Under the pieces are notes generated by a model. It worked only from the letters and a program-made list of their open reading frames with translations, made no database searches and had not been told where the DNA came from. Positions 55,017 through 64,000 of a stretch of DNA of 64,000 nucleotides are shown here, one piece after another. A program made the translations under genes and the position numbers. Source of the stretch: Thermomucor indicae-seudaticae (taxonomy: Eukaryota > Mucoromycota > Mucoromycetes > Mucorales > Lichtheimiaceae); NCBI GenBank assembly GCA_000787465.1, contig JSYX01000063.1, forward strand, positions 1 through 64,000, in the 5' to 3' direction. Each line of letters begins with the position of its first letter. The first letter of the stretch is position 1.

Positions 55017-56018
55017 TTCAGTTCTGGTCTATATTGCTTGACATGCGTCTTATAGATACAGCATCAAATAATGGACGTACGAGGAAATTGCTTCATTTGG
55101 ACACGGTTAGAGTCACAAGGGAGATTATATCATAGAAAGATATGGTTGAATATGCCAATATACGTAACGAAAGTGGCCTCGCGATATATCGATAGGTTCC
55201 ATGACGAAAAAAAATGCAATCGTTATATCAAGGACATCGTTACACAGCGTACCCCCGCTAATTTCAACCACTCCTGTACTGCCATAAAGGTGAAACATCG
55301 ATATATCCCGCGGTGCTGTAGCAATTGGCGAAAAAACAAAGACATCGTACGTAGTTTAAACAAAGACCGTGTTCCACTCTCGAAAACGGACAATGATAAA
55401 CCATCTGACAAGCTGTGCTTTTTGACTTTTTAATAACTTGTTACTCGTAACCCACGGCAACAAACTTATAACTTATCAGGGGATAACTTAGAGGAGGGAA
55501 GACTTTAATAGGCACATACACGGCAGAGATGGATCATCTGGTGCAGCCGACATCTCACGACCTTAGTCGCTGCAGTGGAGCTTGTTTCATAAAATTGGCA
55601 TGTTTCTACTGCGAGCATAATTAAACTTGAATGAACGTCCGGCAAACGCCACGCGGAACAAAGGTGAGCGCATAAAAAGTCTCAAGACCAGGATGTGCAG
55701 TTGACCTAATGTCAAAAATGTAATGCTCCTCCTCTGCTGGTGATCTTATTGCCTTTACTTGACTTTAAGTGCAGCTACGATATAATTGCCTCTAAAGTTA
55801 GAGACCAATGGGGACAATTTGGGTTTATAGCATGCAGTTTCATTCATCAAGATAAGCTCAAAAGGTATCAGTAAGTACATAGATAATACGTATTACATTT
55901 GCCAAGGATTATACAAAAGCAAAACTTGGACAAGATATGCGTCCGTCTTCGTTACTTGTTGGTGTTATTGCCAACACCCTATATATAAGAATTATAAGTT
56001 CACTTGCGAGTATCGTCC
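55017..56018. other. 1-kb gap, no gene supported
   Basis: A 120-codon frame at 55071-55433 has no motif and a composition unlike the flanking genes. A lone family C end lies near 55250. Otherwise nothing is recognised. Confidence 0.4.
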
Positions 56019-57543
56019 TTATTGCTTAAGACATACCACGTGATTGAAACCAAACCACCAAACAAGGATAGCAATAACAACACACAATATAATGATCAGA
56101 ACGAAGCAGCACCATTTTTTCTAAAGTTGCATGGTTAGCAATATCCTGAGACGAACGATATTAAGAAAGAGAAGAAAGCAAGAGAAAAGCGTACAGCTCG
56201 AGTTGACCTAGCCGATTTGATAGCTCTGTCCACAAATCGATTCCCTTCCTTAAGATGACCTGCCGTTGCTTCTGCATCTTGCTCAATCTGGACTAGAACT
56301 TCTCCCTGCTGTGTGACAAGCATGGACATGTCCTCGAAAAGTTGGTGTAATTCCTAGAAAGAGAGAGCCATATAAGAGATTCGGTTGATTAATACAGCTC
56401 TGAAAACACTGTGTTTTACCAAAAGCGTCTTTTCGATACGCTTAATGTCGTCATGACGGCTTTGTACTTCAGATAATACTGCGCGTGCTTGAGCTTGACG
56501 GCCGGCTTGCAGAATCTATTAAACAGGTACATGGTTAGATGGCGATGTTGGCTTACAACCTCGATTTTACCGATTGGGAAAAGAGTTGAGTTGCCTGATC
56601 TGAATCGATAATTTCATCGATCTCTTCTTCGGTAGCTTCCTCCTTCACTATGTACAAAAGGCACGGATGAATCGGGAAATTTATGTCACTGTAAGAATAT
56701 ATTGCTATACCTATTCTAATTTGTCGGGCTACTTTTTGTCTGTACTTTTGTCTGTAATCGTTTTCAATATCTTGGTAACGTCGAATGGTATCAAGGAATC
56801 GCTGACGCACGGCGGCGCTCTATAGCAGTAGAAGGATGAACAAACTACCCGCTTTCAATACTACTCCCTTGTTTTTCTACTTGCCTGTGTCTTGCGGATC
56901 TGCACATCCGAGATGTTCGGCTGTCTAGCCGTTGACCTTTCAATAGCTTGGTTTTCTCTTGAGTTAGACAATAATCAAATACCAAAGAATATGACTGTCC
57001 TTTACCTGTTAATCTGCGCTTAATTTCAGCATTCTGCTTCCGAGTGTCTGACTGGAGCCTTTCCAGTTCCGCGGAAAGTTGTCTCCATTGTTCATCATTG
57101 TAGCTCACCAAAGCCGAATTATGCACACGCTCAATAGCATTCACTTTATCGTTGACCAGGGCAATCTCACGCTTCAGAGCGTCGATCTGCTCGAAACAGT
57201 TTAGGCTTCCACGATAAGCACTTCTTTAGGCTTTGTGTTACCCACCTCTGAGAGAAATCCATCCATGGTATCCAGGTCAGGTGGTGCTCGTGACGGTTGT
57301 TGCATTTCATATGCATCGTTATGACGAGGTGTTGGAGGTGGTCTTCCATTGTTGTGAACAAATGGATTATTATCGTCCTGATCGCGCCGTGTGACAATAG
57401 GTTGTGCAGATGTGCGTCTGTAACCCGCCGGTACTCTGGCTGGTCCAAAACTATCACTGTGTACCTATTTACTAAAGGGGTATTCAACAAGAGACCAGCA
57501 CGCTTCCTGACCTGTTTTCTCGGCCTTCAAAGGAGTTCTGCAT
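56019..57543 (-). CDS. Plasma-membrane syntaxin (Sso-type Qa-SNARE)
   Basis: Nine exons. Resolved ones are 57543-57512, 57456-57246, 57186-57006, 56955-56885, 56819-56711 and 56647-56571, then two more exons covering the SNARE motif and a last one with the membrane anchor. The N-terminus is disordered (NPFVHNNGRPPPTPRHND). The Habc bundle starts at MDGFLSE and IDALKREIALV...VNAIERVHNSAL. The linker has RFLDTIRRYQDIENDYRQKY, diagnostic for Sso/syntaxin-1 types, and ATEEEIDEIIDSDQATQLFS. The SNARE helix (DIKRIEKTLLELHQLFEDMS, VTQQGEVLVQIEQDAEATAG) leads to the tail anchor CCFVLIIILCVVIAILVWWF. It acts in fusion of secretory vesicles at the plasma membrane. The intron after KTQ has a GC donor (CAG|GCAAGT, 56884); no GT alternative keeps the conserved frame. 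Confidence 0.93.
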
Positions 57544-58455
57544 CAATAAAAGAAAGGTTTTATTGATTCAATTAGCGTAAGGATCGTCGTCGTTGGTCGC
57601 ACAAGAAAAAGGAAATAGCATGGGTAGAAGAAGAATTGAAAGAGAGGCACAGGCACCGAACCCGCAGATGCACATACTTCGTCACCACAACCAGCTCACA
57701 CTATCCGAACCGACCAAGGCACCGAAATATCCCAAACCTATAAAAAGAAAAATGTCCAAAACTGCACGTACTCGTAGCTCCTCCGTTCGGTCTCGGCTGA
57801 AAGAATACGACATTACGAACGTTCAATCTTAAGCCCTAATCGACAATGATAAAGCGATCCTTCAGCGCAATGACAAGTCAATGTTGTTGAAGGACAGTGA
57901 TTCGGAATCCCTATTGCCAACAAGAAAAAGAGAATGAGAGAAGAAATCGCTGCTGTGGTCCGTTATGCTGGACCTGAATTTGTAAGTGCGTGTCGTATCC
58001 GACATACATTGTCTCATACCATCACAAACCAGTTCTATGGGTTTCAGCGGGTAACTGCTGCGTTAAAGGAAACCTTTCTAAGACCGGCTACTACCTTCCT
58101 TCCACGAAACATAGAGTGATTGGTATTGTCCCATACTTCCTGTTTCGTGGTAACGTCGAGATAGCTCCGTTATGAGACCAGGAAAATGTCTTATCAATGT
58201 ATAAAGCAGAGCACATCCAATTCCAATAAACAACCTATCATTCAGTCTCGCTGACATCTGGCCTACTTCTATTGTCCCCTTGTTGTGCTCTATTTCAGTG
58301 CTTATACGTAAAAGTGGATGCCAAGGAAGGGCGGTAATAAAGATCAAAGCCATCCTACTCTATCAAGTAAGGATCAGATGGAAAAGGGAGAGAAGCCAAG
58401 AAATTGTGAGAGGGGCGCGTTCTATTTTTCTTTTTTTTATTCCTGCACGGTTTTA
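57544..58455. other. 0.9-kb gap, possible retroelement debris
   Basis: A short frame, 57593-57832, has a basic patch (KPIKRKMSKTARTRSSS) followed by EYDITNVQ. It reminds me of the gag region of fungal Ty3/gypsy elements, but it is too short to classify and no LTRs or pol motifs are seen. Otherwise nothing. Confidence 0.25.
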
Positions 58456-59249
58456 CTATGCTTGCTTTTTGGCTGAGGCAGCAGCAGCGCGCTGTCTCTG
58501 CAGTACATCGTACACATGTCTTCTCGCATTCAATCGGTCTTTGCGGTCGTTTTCCAGTCGCACAGAGTCGGCCAATAAGCCATGAAATCCGTAATAAATA
58601 GCGAAGACCATGGAGATGCAGAGCAGGCCTATGCTAACCCAGAACAAGATCCATTTGACTTGGATGAATCCAGCAACCAACCGTGCCAAAAAGGTGACCC
58701 GTCGTGGATAAAGCTCCAACAAGACATAAAGGATCAAATTTTCACACAAATCCCACATGGTCGTCAACAAGTGGATCCAGATACCCGGTCGGATCCACTG
58801 CGGAGCGCGCTTAAATCCATAATAAGTAAGTAAGCATAACGGGAGTGTGCGCATCACCAGAAATCCGGAATCGTAAAGTGTCAAGGTCTCATACGCCTGC
58901 CGACCTCGAGCGCCATAGCCCTCCAAGAATTGATACACCTCTTCCGGAGTTTGAGGATAGTAATACTCGAGAATGTCAAGAGTCTCGTTTCCTCCGGAAT
59001 CCAATTGCGGATTTGGATTGACGATCTTGCCAGATTATGTTCTGTCAGCACTTCACGTCACACATATCAAGATCCTTCAACATGAAATAAACATACTTTG
59101 GCATATTTATAAACCCGATCAAGGAGAATCTTGGTGAGAACAACCGTTAGAATGACAAGACGCGGTTTACTCAGATGCTGGCCGACTGCTTCGGTGAGAT
59201 TAGGAAACGGATCCAGGCGGATCCGTCTTACGCGATCCATCAAAGGCAT
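58456..59249 (-). CDS. Multi-pass membrane protein of unknown function
   Basis: Two exons, 59249-59097 and 59025-58456, give 240 residues. Membrane segments are predicted at about residues 29-47 (RLVILTVVLTKILLDRV), 95-112 (FLVMRTLPLCLLTYYGF), 124-145 (IWIHLLTTMWDLCENLILYV) and 160-185 (VKWILFWVSIGLLCISMVF). Between the first two lies TPEEVYQFLEGYGARGRQAY, which resembles a small family of DUF membrane proteins in fungi and bacteria with a YTPEEVxxxLExLGxxGR pattern. The C-terminus is basic (RHVYDVLQRQRAAAASAKK), presumably cytosolic. A peroxin-11 identity was considered and dropped. Function unknown. Confidence 0.82.
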
Positions 59250-59339
59250 TTAATAATTTACAAAAGTGATGATGAGTGAACAAGAAAACGGGAAAAGGTG
59301 AGCCTTTTAAATCGTGTGTTAAATGTCCGAAAACAATCG

Positions 59340-60221
59340 TCAGTTGTCTTCCTCGTTGACTTCTTGAGCCGCATAGGATGAAGTTTCGTTCTTCGTTTTG
59401 GTTTTACTTCGCATATTTTTCTTCTACAAGTGCCCATCAGCAAATAAATGCGAAACAAATTCGATAAGAATATCATCGCTGACTTACTCGTTCTTTTTGC
59501 AGTCGACTGTTCTTCTCTCTTAATTTCTCGAGACGCGTTTCGCTCTTTCCTCCTCCGCCCGCTGTCAGTTCAACGTTGATCGGTCTCTTCTTGAACTTCG
59601 ACCGATGTAAACGAAGCGCTGCCTAAAAGTAATTCCTGTATAAGCCCTGGTCGATTCAGGGTTAAGCTGGGAATTTAACGCACCGAAAGTTGTTCAGCGT
59701 TTTCGAATTCAACAAACGCAAAACCTTTTGGTTTCTTCGTTTCCTTATCCGTCAAAAGCCGAACAGAAGGAACACAGCCCACAGTCGCAAAGTGTTGTGC
59801 AAGTTCTTCTTTGGTAGCATCAAATGGTATATTGCCTATGTATACGATCAATCAACAAAATGTGAATGCCTCCCTTTTCCTGAAAGAACGTACCAACAAA
59901 TACGATATATCGTTTCTTTTGAGTCGCCTGGTCGCCGCTATCAGTCGACTTTTTGCCTCGTCTTCTTCGTTTCTTTGGTTTGTTTTCGTGTTCTTCAGTC
60001 ACTTGAGTTTCCTCCTTTTCAGGCTGCTGCTCTTCTTCTTCTTGCCGTTTCCGTTTCTTATTGTCCAAAGATTCTTCTGTCTCTGCACCGTCATGATCTT
60101 CAACCACGTCCGAGACAGGAACCGCCTGTTCTTCGGTGAATTCTTGTTTCTTTTTCTTGGAATGCCGTTCCTTGAAAGCTAATGCTTTCTTTTGCCGCTT
60201 GGAAAGTTTGGCATCGGCCAT
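59340..60221 (-). CDS. NOP6-like nucleolar RNA-binding protein
   Basis: Four exons, 60221-59894, 59835-59684, 59622-59488 and 59423-59340, give 232 residues. The N-terminal half is highly charged with KKKKQE, KKRKRQEEEEQQ and KKRRRRGKK clusters, typical nucleolar targeting. One RRM domain spans about 105-185: YIVFVGNIPFDATKEELAQH and GFAFVEF, split over the first intron between VG and N. After it comes TAGGGGKSETRLEKLREKN and a basic tail. This layout matches yeast Nop6, a factor of 40S ribosomal subunit assembly. Its start codon lies 133 bp from that of the divergently oriented Rab7 gene. Confidence 0.85.
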
Positions 60222-60354
60222 GGTAAGAAGACGGATCGATCGAGGAGAAACTGAAGCTGGTGAAACACCAGCCACTCAACCGAAACGCCGTTTCAAAATC
60301 GGCTTCACCAGCTGAGTTGATCCCGTCAAAGCAACTTGCTTTAAGCAATTCGTA
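60222..60354. promoter_or_regulatory. Short divergent promoter, NOP6-like / Rab7
   Basis: 133 bp between the two start codons must serve both genes. Confidence 0.5.
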
Positions 60355-61496
<1,142 letters not shown>

Positions 61497-61819
61497 TAAG
61501 ATAACTACCTTTCATAGTACACTCAATACATTTGCTCATCTTATATCCGTGTGTGTTATGGGTATTAGTGTCCAAAACATTCAGGCTTATCAGTTTAGTT
61601 ACTGGAAAGCCGGTATGCTTCGACATACGAATTTATTTGGATACTTCCATATCGATCCTACACGCTTTTTAATTTACAAACTATCCATCTTTCAATCATA
61701 GTTACGCTGGTGGACAGAAACGCGTGGTAACTCCTCCTCGGCTTCCGTACGTAGTTCTTTGTTTCTGTTCAACAATGGGATTAGCAAGGTGTAAGCACAG
61801 CAATATTCGCTCAAAATCC
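61497..61819. other. Convergent 3' flank, Rab7 / alkaline phosphatase
   Basis: 323 bp, AT-rich, no gene; 3' UTRs of both genes. Confidence 0.4.
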
Positions 61820-63838
61820 TTACTCGTTTAGTCGTCGAGTGATGTCGTCCAAGTTCAATCCAAGGAAGTAAGAGATAAAGTCACCAATGTCAGTGTTCTC
61901 GTGGCTTCCTTGCAGTAATTCGGCACGAGCTCCGTATGCATATAAATTCACGTCAACAGCAGTATGGCCGTGCGTCGTCCACTATAGAGGGACGGATTCT
62001 TGAGTCCCGGTCCCGTTTGCTACAGTAGTCGTGGTAACTTACCCCAATCAGAGCACGGCGACTGACCATCTCTGCCAGAATATTCTCGAGATCGGTTATA
62101 TCCTTCTTTTCAGGCGACCAGTCCAGAATTCGATCGATTTCTTCTTTGGTAGCATCCGTGATTCCTAATCCTTCAGTAATAATCACTTTTCGCAGGAAAT
62201 CAGCGCTGGCAGTGTTAACCTTCCTCGCTTCATTCCAAGCACGAGCAAGCACTTCTGAAGAGTTACGGACGCGGCTTATCACTTCCGGGTTCCTATGCCG
62301 CTCACTGTAAGCAAATACATGTAAGACTGGCACCACATCTTTCCATCTAGGTTACCATTTATATTCGGGATAATCTTCAGTGACTTGTCTACCCAAAGTA
62401 AATCCTCCCGTTTCATGGTCGCTAGTGGCAATAACAATTGTGTTTGGATGCTCTGCAACAAAGTCCAAGACTACCTGTGCCGCGTTGTGATATTCCAAAA
62501 TGTCATAAATATGAGCAGCTGGATCATTCCTGCACCGAGAAAAAAAAACTGTCAAACGCCAAGTGTAACAGAGGCCAGCAATAAGTGTATCTTACGTGTG
62601 AGCAGCCATGTCAATTCTGCTTCCCTCAATCATTAAGAAGAAACCCTTGTCATTGTCACGAGAATGCTTCTCCAAGATATCCAGTGCTTTTCTGGTCATC
62701 TCACTCAAGGAAGGCTGATGAACAGGATCACGGTCGATTTCATAGGACATGTGCTGACAGCAAAAATAAAAAACATCAGTTTCTTTAGCACAGTATCTGC
62801 AAACATATGCAAGGCGGAAACTTACGCTTGGAGCAAACAGAGACATGAGAGGTAATGGATCATCTGCCTGAATAGCATCAAATTCTTCACGCGAGTTCTT
62901 GACATGCCATCCGAACTTCTCTTGTGCTTCGGCAAACAAGTCACGATCGTCTGCGCGGCAACCGCCCTCTGTCTTGTTGCTCAGGAACTGACAAGCACCG
63001 CCACCAAACATGAGATCCACTGTGCGTCCAAGAGGATTGTAACCGATTTGTTGCTCAGCAATCTTATTTTCCTTGTCGCGCCAGTCAACGTGAGCGGAAA
63101 ATGCCCCAGGCGTTGCGTGTGTGATACGAGAAGTTGCCACAAGGCCAGTGAACATGCCATGGTGTAGCTTGGCTGATTCAAGCACCGTTCCGCAGGGCAT
63201 TTTCTGAGGGTCCACTAAGACGCTCTGAGTCAGCTAATAGGGATGGGAATACCACCAATCTATCATTTATAGTCACGCACCGCCAATAGCTCCATTGTAT
63301 GACTTTAATCCACAAGCAAAGGCAGTTGCTCCGGCTGCGCTATCGGTCACTAGGCTAGACGAGCTTTGCGTCCGGCTATGACCCTTGTGAATATAGTCCA
63401 ATGGAAGAAGGTCTCTCGGAGGACGGTTATCGCGCCAACCAATGTATTGTCTTGCAAATGTCTCCGAAGCAGGTCCAAAGCCGTCGCTAATCATCATGAT
63501 AACGCTTGGTTTGCGTGGCGGCGCTAATTCCAGACCGTGAGCATCATGGGAGAACGCCATTGCCACCGCACCCCCAACGCTGTAGATATTTACGAATGTC
63601 ACGGCGAGTCGTGAAAACAACGATAGTGGACACCGCGCCAATGACGACTATGAAGCCAGCGATCGCCCATAGGATTCTGCGGAACTTTACACGCTGCAAG
63701 ATTGCGAATAAGTATATAACAAGTGATATATAAAGCCTTAACAAGAGTATATACCGCTGGTGGAATAGCGTTTGGTATTTGCCTGTCGTCCTCGGGGTCG
63801 GACGGTATGGCACTATAGTTTGTCTTGTTAGTAGACAT
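61820..63838 (-). CDS. PHO8: Vacuolar-type alkaline phosphatase (PHO8-like)
   Basis: Multi-exon gene from ATG 63838 (MSTNKTNYSAIPSDPEDD) to TAA 61820-61822. A short cytosolic N-terminus is followed by one signal anchor (ILWAIAGFIVVIGAVSTIVV), as in yeast Pho8, which reaches the vacuole by the AP-3 route and is matured there. The enzyme hydrolyses phosphomonoesters. Visible catalytic elements: MMISDGFGPAS, the nucleophile region SLVTDSAAGATAFA, MFGGGACQFL, FFLMIEGSRIDMAAH (metal ligands), VIATSDHETGGFTLG, and the last zinc-binding motif THGHTAVDVNLYAYG in the final exon. Introns separate these blocks and several unspliced frames carry spurious tails. It is coded opposite to Rab7, itself a vacuole-fusion factor, probably by chance. 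Confidence 0.95.
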
Positions 63839-64000
63839 CCCCGTTGTAACGCAGAAAAAGGGATCGGGAAAATGCGAAACGCGTTTCGGCGTCTTAGCAA
63901 GCAGACCTGCAAAAAGTCCGCCTACGATCTCAAAGCATACAGGTTTATTCCTACAAACTCGCACAAGGAAAAGGCAGATTTTGCATAAAGAATATATAAA

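Noticed and set aside
55071..55433. 120-codon plus-strand frame
   Set aside because: No recognised domain, composition unlike neighbours, lies between MITEs.
57593..57832. Ty3/gypsy gag fragment
   Set aside because: Only a basic patch and EYDITNVQ resemble gag; no zinc knuckle, protease, reverse transcriptase or LTRs.
58456..59249. Peroxin-11 identity for the membrane protein
   Set aside because: Number and spacing of membrane segments and the central TPEEVYQFLEGYG block do not fit PEX11.

Overview
The window is nuclear DNA of a filamentous fungus, most likely Mucoromycota and probably Mucorales. The evidence is the gene architecture (many 45-90 nt GT-AG introns with CTAAC/CTAAT-type branch sites and short intergenic gaps) and the gene content: a DP-type cell-cycle transcription factor, which Dikarya generally lack, beside typical fungal genes such as a Zn(II)2Cys6 regulator and APS kinase. 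Short TA-flanked transposons add to this picture. No prokaryotic features, rRNA or tRNA genes were recognised. Gene models were spliced by eye; exon ends are quoted where frame and family conservation agree.

Layout. 0.8-10 kb: a Golgi-type glycosyltransferase, PFK-2/FBPase-2 (5' end unresolved), a hairpin MITE, a coiled-coil protein resembling kinetochore CENP-U/Ame1, a decayed Fanzor/TnpB-like nuclease relic (minus strand, about 7.1-8.1 kb) and an F-box/DUSP protein. 10-17.9 kb: a BTB protein with an apparent homopolymer frameshift, MIS12, a SIP5-like RING protein, two poorly resolved small genes and a RhoGAP. 17.9-31.6 kb: a 1144-residue PPR protein, a four-CBS + PB1 tail-anchored protein, DP, a broken secreted-protein gene, a Zn(II)2Cys6 regulator and FIS1. 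31.8-39.2 kb: an acidic RING-H2 protein, an LDH-family protein without its catalytic residues, EMC3 and RNase Z. 39.2-43.8 kb: a gene-free island of transposon remnants (three TA-flanked or near-TA-flanked inverted-repeat elements and a Tc1/mariner transposase relic). 43.8-52.6 kb: ubiquitin E1, eIF2-beta and an unidentified multi-exon gene. 52.8-64 kb: APS kinase, more MITEs, a plasma-membrane syntaxin, an unknown membrane protein, a NOP6-like RNA-binding protein, Rab7/Ypt7 and vacuolar alkaline phosphatase.

There is no operon-like logic. A few themes recur: kinetochore (MIS12 and a CENP-U-like candidate), ubiquitin (E1, F-box and two RING proteins), and membrane traffic/vacuole (Rab7, syntaxin, alkaline phosphatase, EMC3, FIS1). 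Several gene pairs share short divergent promoters (FIS1/RING 176 bp, NOP6-like/Rab7 133 bp).

Most notable observations: the Fanzor-like relic; three GC-AG introns, one next to a 6-nt microexon in Rab7; an LDH paralogue with a dismantled active site; a secreted-protein gene with an in-frame TAG; and at least four inverted-repeat element families, one with a captured pogo-like DNA-binding segment.
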